64,000 nt of DNA from Ostrinia nubilalis (Eukaryota; Arthropoda; Insecta; Lepidoptera; Crambidae). A program made the position numbers and the translations under genes. Below, piece after piece: positions 42,876 to 52,355 of the stretch (its first letter is position 1; each line of letters opens with the position of its first letter). The stretch is from NCBI RefSeq assembly GCF_963855985.1, contig NC_087104.1, positions 1,240,001-1,304,000 on the forward strand, given 5' to 3'. Below the pieces are notes generated by a model. That model did no database searches, was not told where the DNA came from, and saw nothing but the letters and a program-made list of their open reading frames with translations.

Positions 42876-43383
42876 TATTATAAAAAAGTTCATCCCCAAT
42901 TTTCCACCCTTGGGGGTGAAATATTTTCTTCAAATTCGCATGAAACCACCCTTTTGATAATACCTATTCAACAAAAAAATAATCGTTCAAATTGGTTCAT
43001 AATCGGCGGAGATATTGCGTATAAAAAAGTTCATCCCCAATTTTCCACCCTTGGGGGTGAAATATTTTCTTCAAATTCGCATGAAACCACCCTTTTGATA
43101 ATACCTATTCAACAAAAAAGTAATCGTTCTAATTGGTTTATAATCGGCGGAGATATTGCGTATAAAAAAGTTCAACCCCAATTTTCCACCCTTGGGGGTT
43201 GTGTTTTTTATTATTAAATTTAAATGGGACCACCCTTGAGGTATTACCTATACGCTGAAAAAAGATTTGTTCAAATCGGTTCATAATTGGCGGAGTTATC
43301 GCGTAACAAACATAGAAAAAAAAAAAAAAAAAAAAAAACATACGGGTCGAATTGAGAACCTCCTCCTTTTTTTGAAGTCGGTT
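42876..43383 (-). mobile_element. AACCGACTTC MITE family, copy 4 (expanded)
   Basis: Minus-strand copy ending GAAGTCGGTT at 43382. The distal end is missing, but the subunit beginning GATAATACCTATTCAACAAA is repeated with a 141-bp period (42956 and 43097). An A20 run lies at about 43316-43338. An 87-codon plus frame over it only reflects the repeat. Confidence 0.8.
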
Positions 43384-43479
43384 GAAACTCACGAGTACCT
43401 ACCTACTTCAATTCTCAAAGGCAAACAGGGGCTGATGATGGAGCTGGAATGTGGCCGTAGGAATAGGCTAGTTTCTTAA

Positions 43480-43775
43480 AAAACACTTTTAGTCCGTCAA
43501 TTACACTATCAAAAAATATACTATAATATAATATATATATAATATATAGTAATTACGAAGTTATGATGCGATGAAATTCCGCGTGACGTCACAAATCGCA
43601 AAAATTTTAAGCACGCCTTAACGTCATGGGCCTCTTCTGAACTTTGGCGCGCTTTATCTCTTTAAATTTTCATAAGTTTAAAGAAGTGAAAAATACATTT
43701 AAAGTATTTTTTTGGTAAGTTGACCGACGGACTCATTCAAACTCTTGCTTTACCCAGGAAACATCCCTATTCTTC
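43480..43775 (-). repeat. TTTCCTGGGTAAA dispersed repeat, copy 2
   Basis: CTTTTAGTCCGTCAATTACA at the left and GACGGACTCATTCAAACTCT, TGCTTTACCCAGGAAACATC at the right mirror 9125-9412. It contains an AT-only stretch (ATATAATATATATAATATAT) at about 43525-43545. Confidence 0.55.
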
Positions 43776-43899
43776 GAAATTATAACGAGCTACATAACGA
43801 AAAATCTTTGCTACTACGCCGCAGCAAATTCCGCATCTATACTTATAATAAATCTGTAGAGAGGTCAATTCTGTACATGAAATATATTTTCAAAATAAC

Positions 43900-44365
43900 T
43901 ATCAGGGGGTGATTAGTGATCGATACTAATGCCAAAAATGCAATCAGTAAAATTTTTGTCTGTCTGTCTGTCTTTCTGTCTGTCTGTCTGTCTGTCTGTC
44001 TGTATGTTCCTTATAGAAACAAAAACTACTTGACGGATTTTAACGAAACTTGGTACAATTATTCTTCGTACTCCTGGGCAGGTTATAGGATACTTAGGAA
44101 TTCCCACGGGCACGGGAATTAGCGGGAAAATCCTTTTGTATGAAAAATCTAAACTGCTTAAGTTAGACGCTTGAAATTTGGCATGCAGGTACCTTAGTAA
44201 ACTTAAAGCTTAGTTACAACAGGATATTGCAAAATTCCCACGGGAACGGGAGTTAGCGGGAAAAAACATTTGTATGAAAAAATCTAAACCGCGTAAGATA
44301 GATGAAGGGGGTAAAACGGGATCCACGCGTACGAAGTCGCGGGCGGCCGCTAGTCATAAATAAAA
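43900..44365 (+). repeat. dispersed repeat with (GTCT)n and CGCTAGT end
   Basis: A GTCT microsatellite at 43957-44003 is followed by GACGGATTTTAACGAAACTT, two ATTCCCACGGG...AGCGGGAAAA blocks (44099 and 44236) and the end GAAGTCGCGGGCGGCCGCTA. I remember this layout as a widespread insect repeat. The ORFs over the microsatellite are incidental. Confidence 0.55.
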
Positions 44366-44669
44366 AAATAAATTAAAAGAAAAAACCTTTTTTTAAACAA
44401 GTTTTTGTATGCTAATAATTTTAGTTTCATGACATGCTCCCAAAACTCATCATCTTATAAGAGGATTTCAGTTTTTATCGACGAAACTTTTCAATTATTA
44501 TAGCCTATAGGTACGTTTCATGGTTAGGTAATTTAGGGAAGTTTATTTGCACTTAAAATGAAAAATATGGTATCAATGTACTGTGTACCTATGCACCTTC
44601 AGTGGCAACAACGAGGTCTATTGAGTACCTATAGTCTACTAAAGGCATGAAATAAATTAATTTTCACCA

Positions 44670-45065
44670 AAAATTAAAACCAACTCCAAAACGAATCACC
44701 AAAAGGTAGGCTGTCACCGACTCCGAAAATATCAATCATGATATACGGGCATTTGTAATCAGTATCCACATTTTTTAATAAGCTCTATAGAACAATTTAT
44801 CAATACCACTTTATCTTATTTTTTTTAACTGTGGTATTTCGCGAAGAAACATATTGAAAATCTAATTCTAAATGGCCCATTTGCAACGCAAGCCTAAGTA
44901 TGAAAAATATAAATTATTTTCTTCACGTAAATCGATTAAGTTACTGATTCTGACTCGCTCCTAATTTGGATACTGATTGCAAAGGCCTAGTAAATAAATA
45001 ACGGAATATATTTTCAACTTTTACTTATCTAGTGCCGTTTTTTTTTTGGAGTCGATTTTTTTACA
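44670..45065. repeat. degraded CCGACTCC-family element
   Basis: AAACCAACTCCAAAACG and CACCGACTCCGAAAATATCA, then ATCATGATATAC, at the left; TTTTTTTTTGGAGTCGATT at the right. These are related to the fold-back at 42474-42780 but strongly diverged. Confidence 0.5.
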
Positions 45066-45183
45066 CTAATAGATTCTATTTAGGTAGATAATAGCGTCCG
45101 AGCATGCCTTAATTCAATCGTATCGTCTGACTGAACGTGCTCTATGAACAACTCTGACATAAAAACTATTGTCAAACAAAGAC

Positions 45184-45308
45184 TAGGTTGCACCATCTTA
45201 TTTTAAATTTGACAAAAGTCAAAAATCTGTCAAACTCCATACAAAAAAACACCGGTTATCGCCAAAGCTACGGTCAAAGTTAGGTCACGTCAGGTGGTGC
45301 AACTCAGT
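45184..45308 (+). mobile_element. GTTGCACCATC MITE, copy 5
   Basis: AGGTTGCACCATCTTATTTT through AAAAATCTGTCAAACTCCAT to GGTGGTGCAACTCAG, with an extra CACGTC insertion near the right end. Confidence 0.8.
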
Positions 45309-45902
45309 CAAAGAAAAAATTCATTTTGATCGCTAATGTCAGTTTGCAGCGAGTGACACAACCTCCCCGTCTGAAGGCCAGCGGCCGACTGCCGCCCGCA
45401 CCCCGCGAAGGCCCCCTCAACAGCAAAACGTTCGGAATTTATCAAAAGTAAAATTTATGAATGAAAGTAATGTTCGATTAAAAAACGCAACGTGTCATTT
45501 AAAGATTAAAGAATTCCTAATCTATTCGTGCAAAAATCTTTTAAATTAACATAGCCGTTTTGGAGGAGTAGGGAATTTAAGTAAAAAATCGATGTCCCGT
45601 ATTTATTTTTTTAATCCAAAACAAAGAGACGTAGCGAAAATTCAAACGTCACAAATGTAGTCCTTGAACTGTTGTATAACATATATTTTTTTCAACTATT
45701 TCTGTCCAGCAGTAAAAGAGGAGTAGGCTTTACAAAATGCCCATTTGACGCGGATTGAGGACTCTAATCGCCTTAAGCTGAATTTATTGAATTCTCTCAA
45801 TTTATCGTGTTTGCAACAGTATTGTGGATATTCGCTTGCTAATCGAAAATTACACTAGTTTACAAGGTTTTTTACCCAGAGATGAATCTGATATGTATCG
45901 TT

Positions 45903-48900
45903 AGAGTTATTAACTTTTGTTAGGTTGTGCCGTGTGGGGACGGCCATAAAGAATACTCTTCCCCACCGCCAACAGGAGGCGTGTCGTAAGAGGCGACAAA
46001 ATCCCTGCAGCACCGGACGGGCAGCAGCGTCTGCGTGCGAAACCTTATAAAAAACTGCGATCGCCAACCCGCCTGCCAAGCGTGGCGATTAAGGCAAATC
46101 CCCCCCATGGAGAGGAACAAAAAAACACGGCCCCTAGTCCCCGGCGGCCCCACTATCCCGGGCCACGGTAGCGGTCACGGTAACGGTGGGGCGAGGGGTG
46201 CTAAGAATCACCGGGTACCGACAGGCTACCAACCCCGACGACCTCTGGCCCTGGCAACATTTAACACTCGCACGCTGCGGACTGACGTGAGGCTCGCCGA
46301 ACTCGAGGAAGAACTGAGCAGGTTGCGGTGGGATATCGTAGGATTATGCGAAGTCCGAAGAGAGGGGGAGGACACCATAATCCTGAAATCCGGAAACCTG
46401 CTCTACTTCCGGGAGGGCGACCAGCAGTCCCAGGGTGGTGTCGGGTTTATCGTCCACAAGTCCCTTGTCAACAACGTGGTCCAGATCGAGAGTGTTTCGG
46501 CGAGGGTAGCGTACCTTATACTCAGAATCACCAAACGGTATTCGCTGAAGGTCATACAGGTATACGCACCGACCACGGAACACCCCGACGACGAAGTGGA
46601 GACTATGTATGAGGATATTTCCAGAGCCATACATAGCTCCCGGTCCCATTTTACCGTTGTGATGGGGGACTTCAACGCGAAGCTGGGTAGACGAAGCGAT
46701 AATGAGCTGAAAGTGGGGCAATTTGGGTATGGAGAGAGGAACGCACGTGGCCAACTGCTGGCTGGCTTTATGGAGAGGGAGGGCCTCTTTATGATGAACT
46801 CCTTCTTCAGGAAGCCAAAACAGCGAAAGTGGACATGGCTGCATCCCAATGGCGCTATAAAAAATGAGATCGACTTCATCTTGTCGACGAAGAAGCATAT
46901 ATTCAATGATGTCTCTGTGATCAACTCGGTCAAAACAGGAAGCGATCACCGAATGGTAAGAGGCACATTGAATATCAGACCCAAGCTCGAGAGGCGTCGA
47001 CTGATGAAGTCTACGCTCCGCCCAGCGCCCATCCAACTCCAAAACCCCGAAAGCTTTCAGCTCGAGTTGCAAAATCGTTTCGAATGCCTAGGAGACTGCG
47101 AAAATGTGGACGAATACAATGACAGATTCGTGGAAATTGTCCAAACGACTGGGTCTAAGTTCTTTAAAACCCGTCGTCCAAAAGGAACCAAAAAGATCTC
47201 TGACCTCACCAATAAACTTATGGAAGAGAGACGAAACTTGGTTCTGCAGTCCTCTGAAGATGCTGCTCAGTATCGGCGTCTTAACAGACAGATCTCCAAG
47301 TCTTTGACTCGCGATCTACGCCAATTTAATACAGATCGTATTAAAGAGGCGATTGAGCGTAACAAAGGCTCTAAAGTGTTCGCTAGGGATCTGTCTGTTG
47401 GCCAAAGTCAACTGACCAAGCTGAAGACCGAGGATGGCAGAGACATCTCGTCGGGGCCTGAGTTATTGGAAGAGGTTGAGAAGTTCTACGGACAATTATA
47501 CACGAGTGTACGTACACCTGTCACAAATCTAGCCGAAGACCCAAGAGCTAGACTGACCCGACACTACACCGAAGATATCCCGGACGTCAGCCTGTACGAG
47601 ATTAGAATGGCTCTCAAACAGCTGAAAAACAACAAGGCACCGGGTGATGATGGAATCACGGCTGAGCTTCTGAAAGCAGGCGGAACGCCGGTACTAAAGG
47701 CTCTTCAGAGGCTGTTCGATTCCGTCATACTTGAGGGAAAAACGCCTACGGCATGGCACAGAAGTGTGGTGATACTTTTTTTCAAAAAAGGCGACAAAAC
47801 CTTGTTGAAAAATTATAGACCCATCTCACTTCTGAGCCATGTCTACAAGCTGTTTTCGAGAGTCATCACGAATCGTCTCGCACGCAGGCTCGACGACTTC
47901 CAGCCTCCCGAACAAGCCGGTTTCCGAAAAGGCTTTAGTACCATAGACCACATACATACGCTACGGCAGATTATACAGAAGACCGAGGAGTATAATCAGC
48001 CACTTTGTCTGGCGTTTGTGGACTATGAAAAAGCCTTCGACTCGATCGAGACCTGGGCAGTGCTACAGTCTCTCCAACGGTGCCAAATTGACTATAGATA
48101 CATCGAAGCGCTGAAGGGCTTGTACGAAAACGCCACAATGTCGGTCCGCCTCCAGGATCAGAACTCGAAACCTATCCAGTTGCAGCGAGGGGTGAGACAG
48201 GGAGATGTCATATCTCCGAAACTGTTCACCACCGCCCTGGAAGATGTTTTCAAGCTTCTGGACTGGAGCGGATTCGGCATAAATATCAACGGCGAGTATA
48301 TCACACACCTTCGTTTCGCGGACGATATCGTAGTCATGGCTGAGACCGTGGAGGACCTAAACACAATGCTCGATGGCCTCAGTAGAGCCTCTCAACAAGT
48401 GGGTCTTAAAATGAACATGGACAAGACAAAAATTATGTCAAATGCCCGTGTTGTACCCACTCCTCTGAAGGTTGGAGACACTACACTCGAACTTGTTGAC
48501 AATTATATATACCTGGGACAAACAGTCCAGTTAGGTAGGTCCAACTTCGAGAAAGAGGTTAATCGTCGAATCCAACTCGGCTGGGCAGCGTTCGGGAAGC
48601 TTCGCGAAATTCTCACGTCCGAAATACCGCAGTGTCTCAAGACAAAAGTATTTGACCAGTGTGTGTTGCCAGTGATGGTGTATGGCTCTGAGACGTGGTC
48701 GCTTACTATGGGCCTCATAAGAAGGCTCAAGGTCACCCAAAGAGCGATGGAGCGTGCTATGCTCGGAGTTTCCCTGCGTGATCGAATCAGAAATGAGGAG
48801 ATCCGTAGGAGAACCAGAGTGACTGACATAGCCCGCAGAATCGCTAAAATCAAGTGGCAGTGGGCGGGGCACATAGCTCGAAGAGCTGATGGCCGCTGGG

Positions 48901-49114
48901 GCAGGAAAGTTCTTGAGTGGCGACCACGAGCTGGAAGACGTAGCGTGGGCAGGCCTCCCACTAGGTGGACCGACGATCTGGTAAAGGTCGCGGGAAGTAC
49001 CTGGATGCAAGCGGCGCAGGACCGGTCTTTGTGGAAATCCTTGGGGGAGGCCTTTGTCCAGCAGTGGACGTCTTTCGGCTGAAACGAACGAACGAACGAA
49101 CGAGAGTTATTAAC
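45903..49114 (+). mobile_element. full-length RTE-clade retrotransposon, copy 1, with 12-bp target duplication
   Basis: Flanked by the perfect duplication AGAGTTATTAAC (45903-45914 and 49103-49114). The conserved 5' leader starts GCCGTGTGGGGACGGCC at 45929; 14 extra bases separate it from the duplication. The single ORF has no frameshift. The stop codon is followed directly by an (AACG)n tail (49083-49102) with no 3' UTR, which is the RTE pattern. All hallmarks of a complete and recent insertion are present. Confidence 0.93.
46107..49082 (+). CDS. RTE endonuclease-reverse transcriptase (intact, 991 aa)
   Basis: The protein nicks target DNA and copies the element RNA there. I chose the ATG at 46107 because copy 2 aligns from that point without gaps; an in-frame ATG at 46035 would add 24 codons of leader. 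Residues about 45-290 form an APE-like endonuclease: N53 (TFNTRT), E82 (LCEVRRE), GDFN at 187-190, NEIDFIL near 253-259 and SDH at 279-281. Residues about 455-800 form the reverse transcriptase: APGDDGITAELLK near 511, NYRPISLLSHVYK, motif A AFVDYEKAFD (D639), motif B RGVRQGDVISPKLF, motif C RFADDIV (D739, D740), and VGLKMNMDKTKIM. The C-terminal basic region contains QWAGHIARR and GRPPTRWTDDL. No RNase H and no ORF1 were seen, as expected for RTE. All catalytic residues are present, so it may be active. Confidence 0.93.
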   Translation: MERNKKTRPLVPGGPTIPGHGSGHGNGGARGAKNHRVPTGYQPRRPLALATFNTRTLRTDVRLAELEEELSRLRWDIVGLCEVRREGEDTIILKSGNLLYFREGDQQSQGGVGFIVHKSLVNNVVQIESVSARVAYLILRITKRYSLKVIQVYAPTTEHPDDEVETMYEDISRAIHSSRSHFTVVMGDFNAKLGRRSDNELKVGQFGYGERNARGQLLAGFMEREGLFMMNSFFRKPKQRKWTWLHPNGAIKNEIDFILSTKKHIFNDVSVINSVKTGSDHRMVRGTLNIRPKLERRRLMKSTLRPAPIQLQNPESFQLELQNRFECLGDCENVDEYNDRFVEIVQTTGSKFFKTRRPKGTKKISDLTNKLMEERRNLVLQSSEDAAQYRRLNRQISKSLTRDLRQFNTDRIKEAIERNKGSKVFARDLSVGQSQLTKLKTEDGRDISSGPELLEEVEKFYGQLYTSVRTPVTNLAEDPRARLTRHYTEDIPDVSLYEIRMALKQLKNNKAPGDDGITAELLKAGGTPVLKALQRLFDSVILEGKTPTAWHRSVVILFFKKGDKTLLKNYRPISLLSHVYKLFSRVITNRLARRLDDFQPPEQAGFRKGFSTIDHIHTLRQIIQKTEEYNQPLCLAFVDYEKAFDSIETWAVLQSLQRCQIDYRYIEALKGLYENATMSVRLQDQNSKPIQLQRGVRQGDVISPKLFTTALEDVFKLLDWSGFGININGEYITHLRFADDIVVMAETVEDLNTMLDGLSRASQQVGLKMNMDKTKIMSNARVVPTPLKVGDTTLELVDNYIYLGQTVQLGRSNFEKEVNRRIQLGWAAFGKLREILTSEIPQCLKTKVFDQCVLPVMVYGSETWSLTMGLIRRLKVTQRAMERAMLGVSLRDRIRNEEIRRRTRVTDIARRIAKIKWQWAGHIARRADGRWGRKVLEWRPRAGRRSVGRPPTRWTDDLVKVAGSTWMQAAQDRSLWKSLGEAFVQQWTSFG

Positions 49115-49252
49115 CCTTACTTAAAAACTGAACTCAGAAAAAATTTAGGACGTCAAATATTGTGAATATTGATTATATTAATTTTTATCATTTTTATACA
49201 TTTATCTCTAAAAACAACCAAAAATGAGTCGTGTTACTCCTACTTTTATACT

Positions 49253-49790
49253 AATTAGTATCAGTTTCCCTTATTATAGACCAACAGCAATCCGCTAACA
49301 TATTTTTAACCCAAATTCCTTGGTATCTTTCCTCAAAAACCTTCAAATCCTGGTGAAAACTTTCGCCATGCTTAACACTCACGCTTCCCAGGTTCTCAGG
49401 AAAAAAATTGAGGTGAGAATGTAAAAAATGAATTTTTAACGACTTATTCACACCCATTCTTTGGTAATTCCTCAATAATTTGGAAACAATTTCTGCATAA
49501 TTCTCAGATAAATTTATAGTTTCCCAGGAAACTTTTCACTACTGCTTTAAATGAATACCAAGCATCTTTCCCTTACTGGAATTGCTGGGTAATGACGGAT
49601 AAAGAACTCCTTCAGATTGCAGCACAGGTTTTGTGAGTGATGCAACATCAGGATATTGTATGTTCTTGGTTTTTGTTGTTAAAACCTGTAGTTTCAGTGA
49701 GACAGAAGTAACACTTATTAGTGTGATTTGTTGGTTCTCTCCATAACATTGGGGTGCCAAATCGTATATGTTTTCTTTTTCCTGCAGCCT
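49253..49790 (-). pseudogene. relic of an uncharacterised arthropod protein family
   Basis: Minus-strand frames, broken at least twice, contain in order LAPQCYGENQQ, then CYFCLTETTGFN, IQYP, FKAVVKSFLGNYK, a segment with SLKIHFLHSHLNFFPENLG, then GESFHQDLKVFEERYQG and NMLADCCWSI. I recognise the last three as signature blocks of a large orphan family found in many arthropod genomes. It has no assigned function as far as I know and often behaves like a dispersed repeat. The middle domain between IQYP and FKAVV is largely missing, so this copy is dead. Whether it is a retrocopy or part of a transposon cannot be told here. Confidence 0.6.
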
Positions 49791-50390
49791 AGTGCAATAA
49801 TATACTTCTCAAATTTTCGCACACTACACCAGGAACCCATTTTTTATCAGGTTTATTACCGAGATTAGAAAGTAATAGAAATAGGCCCGTTTTACGGCCT
49901 TAGTGATTGGTTTCTTCTTTTTTGACAATATAATTTGGCCACAAACACAGCAAAAGTTATTTGGGCTTAATTTACACTGCCTTGGTGATATTTTAAAATA
50001 AGTGAAAATGTTAAAATAATACTTAAACGCAATTAAAACAAAGTAGAAACTCCGACACGGCTAACAAGACAGCTTACTTAGGTTAATGTGGATTTCTCAA
50101 AAACTAGACGTGATAAAAATATGAGACATATATTTTTGTAATAAGGGGGCTGGTAGAAAACACATCCAATACAAATTATCTTTGGGTAAAAGAAAATCTT
50201 TTTTTTTGTAAACTAGTGTTATTAATATTGATTATTCATTAAATTAATCCTATTAGGTAGCAATAGCACATAATTATTCAGGTAAAAAAGTGTGCGTAGC
50301 AAATGCAGTTATATTGTCGCAGTTTTTACATAAAAGATTGTTTCTCCTGTTACCTAAATTGAATAGGTAATAACATTGTAATATGTGGTG
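49791..50390. other. no gene seen
   Basis: No recognisable feature apart from the N-terminal edge of the preceding relic. Confidence 0.3.
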
Positions 50391-50529
50391 GTCCACTAGG
50401 TGGACCGACGATCTGGTGAAGGTCGCAGGAGGTGCCTGGATGCGAGCGGCGCAGGAACGGTCTTTGTGGAAATCCTAGGGGGAGGGAGGCCTTTGTCCAG
50501 CAGTGGACGTCTTTCGGCTGAAACGAACG
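50391..50529 (+). pseudogene. 5'-truncated RTE retrotransposon fragment
   Basis: Last about 40 codons: GTCCACTAGGTGGACCGACG, CTGGATGCGAGCGGCGCAGG, then a small GGGAGGGA duplication and TCTTTCGGCTGAAACGAACG. Very close to copy 1 at the C-terminus. Confidence 0.8.
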
Positions 50530-50659
50530 ATGTATAAAGATGATTCGAATATACACCATGGTTCCGTTCTTTAAAGGACATTTAGGCCAAAACTATGGTA
50601 AGTTATCATGGTATGGAAAGTTAGCAGACGCTTAACCATAGAGAGACTTAACACCATCT

Positions 50660-50740
50660 TCCTTCCCACCTCTCATTCCCACCGCTGCAATTCCTGTGTA
50701 AACAGGATCTAAACCTTGACCCCCAATAAAAACCCATAGG
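50660..50740 (-). repeat. repeat shared with 34.8 kb
   Basis: TCCCACCTCTCATTCC, CGCTGCAATTCCTG and CCCCAATAAAAACCCA are the reverse of 34795-34870. Confidence 0.45.
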
Positions 50741-50794
50741 TACAATAGAAGTTTAATTGTTATGAATGCTATAGCAGTTCACTGCCCACGAAAG

Positions 50795-50870
50795 AAGATG
50801 AAGGCCTGAACTGACGAAGCATTCAGAGAGTGGTTCAGTCGTGGATTCAAGTCCCACCAGAGGCAATACA
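50795..50870 (+). repeat. tRNA-like (box B) fragment
   Basis: GGTTCAGTCGTGGATTCAAG and TCCCACCAGAGGC resemble the D-to-T-arm part of a tRNA-derived SINE. Incomplete, and weakly supported. Confidence 0.25.
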
Positions 50871-51226
50871 TTTTTTAAGTGTAATTTATGTTCTTCTAGC
50901 GGTGCCCGCTACTTTGTACGCGCTGATCCCGTTTTACCCCCTTAGGGGTTGAATTTTGCAAAATCTCGTGTGAGCACCTTAGTTCTAAAAGTTCCCTATG
51001 CAAAATTTGAGACTCCTAGCACTTGTAGTTTCTGAGATTTCGTGAGGAGTGAGTCAGTCAGTGACCTTTTACTTTTTATATAGAAGATTTTACAAGAAGG
51101 CTACCAATACCGTGTTCCATCCGACTGTTTAAAACACACTATACGCATACGATTTGTGAGATGCACTGTAAAAGTGTAGTGAAGTGAAACTGAAGTGAAG
51201 TGTGTAATCAAAGGATATACGGAACC

Positions 51227-51315
51227 CTCTTTAATTGGAAGCGGTGGCGCCCCCGGGCGTCGAACCTGCACTAAGCAGCCTGTCTCGACGAGTGCTTTTG
51301 ACAGGTGCATTTACT
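51227..51315 (-). repeat. tRNA-like (box B) fragment
   Basis: The minus strand reads CTTAGTGCAGGTTCGACGCC, then CGGGGGCGCC. GGTTCGACGCC approximates a pol III B box, and the rest does not fold as a tRNA. Confidence 0.25.
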
Positions 51316-51425
51316 GAATGAGCTGTAAGCTGTATTGGGTTTACAACTGCGAGATTGTGAGTCCTATTATAGATGGGATAGGTAATAGATTTTAGGGGCA
51401 CGTGATTTAATTTGATAAGGAATTC

Positions 51426-51522
51426 ATGCCCGTTTTCACCATCAATCCCTATAGTAACACATAATAGAAATTTTGTTTTCAGGGTCACTTAAAAATTAGG
51501 GATTGATGGTGAAAACGGGCAT
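51426..51522. repeat. 97-bp element with perfect 25-bp inverted ends
   Basis: Arms 51426-51450 and 51498-51522 begin ATGCCCGTTTTCACCATC and match perfectly around a 47-nt spacer. Likely a tiny MITE. Confidence 0.8.
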
Positions 51523-51623
51523 TAGTGTATTAATTGACAAGTTAGCTGCAAAAAAATCGATGAGGGACTTTTTCAAAAATAATTTGAAAGTATTTCATGA
51601 CAATATGTTTGAGAATTAATTAA

Positions 51624-52355
51624 GTGTACAATGTCCAAATTAATCTCAGATTAATGCTGCAACGTGAATCAGCAAAAGTAGGGTTAAAAATGAATTTGTC
51701 AAAAACGAAAATCATGACGAACATTGAAAATGCGAAAAATCACGTCCTACCTGTAGAATTGGTCGACCACTACATCTATCTAGGCCACAAAATCACTCTG
51801 AATTCTGAGAATCAGGTTGCGGAAGTAGGAAGGCGCATCGGACAAGCTTGGGCGGCATTCGGGGCAAACAGCCATGTTCTACGCTCCAAGAAAATTGCTC
51901 AACACCTAAAGACCAAGGTGTTCAACCAGTGTGTACTGCCGGTCTTCGTGTATGGGATGGAGACCACGACGCTGACAGAAAAGTCTGCTGAGAGACTCCG
52001 AGTCGCACAACGAGCAATGGAAAGACAGATGCTTGGCGTCTCCCTACAAGATCACAAAACGAACGAGTGGATCAGAGAAAAGACGAGGATCAGCGACGTG
52101 GTGGAAGAGATAGAGAGCCGTAAATGGAGATGGGCAGGACACATTGCACGGATGAACCAGGATCGCTGGGCCAGAAAGACCCTGGAGTGGAGACCCCGCA
52201 ACAACACCCGCGGCAGGGGAAGACCGCCTAAACGATGGACAGGCGATATCCGGCAGCAGGCTGGAGTGAACTGGATGCGTGTGGCCAGGGACAGAAAACG
52301 GTGGAGGGTTGAAGAGGAGGCCTATGTTCGAAGGCGAACCCAAAGGCTGACATAG
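51624..52355 (+). pseudogene. C-terminal third of a second RTE-family reverse transcriptase
   Basis: Open for 243 codons. From about 51650 it aligns with the RTE protein at 46107-49082 starting at the end of the RT domain: VGLKMNLSKTKIMTN, then VDHYIYLGHKI, FNQCVLPVFVYGMET, AMERQMLGVSL, WRWAGHIARM and GRGRPPKRWTGD. Roughly half of residues differ, so it is a separate RTE family. The catalytic domains were lost by 5' truncation; the first 8-9 codons are flanking DNA. The stop is followed by a (TAGA)n tail, again without a 3' UTR. No target duplication was found. The intact frame suggests a fairly recent insertion. Confidence 0.82.

Larger units (their letters stand above)
41720..45776. mobile_element. 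4-kb interval bounded by TTAA and 19-bp TIRs (possible piggyBac-type)
   Basis: TTAA then GGCGATTAGAGTCCTCAAT (41720-41742) and its perfect reverse complement plus TTAA (45754-45776) face each other 4.05 kb apart. A TTAA duplication with perfect TIRs fits piggyBac, though the GG start is unusual. The interior is mostly other repeats and shows no transposase. The two ends could instead belong to two separate small elements. A minus-strand 120-codon frame at 41762-42124 has no known motif. Confidence 0.45.

Noticed and set aside
42954..43217. 87-codon ORF with a repeated peptide
   Set aside because: The repetition reflects the 141-bp MITE subunit, not a protein repeat.
43957..44003. CRISPR-like or satellite array
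   Set aside because: A plain GTCT microsatellite inside a dispersed repeat.
46344..47072. Long minus-strand ORFs across both RTE copies (46344-47072, 48503-49010, 59279-59948, 61346-61717)
   Set aside because: Antisense shadows of the RTE ORF; they follow its codon structure.
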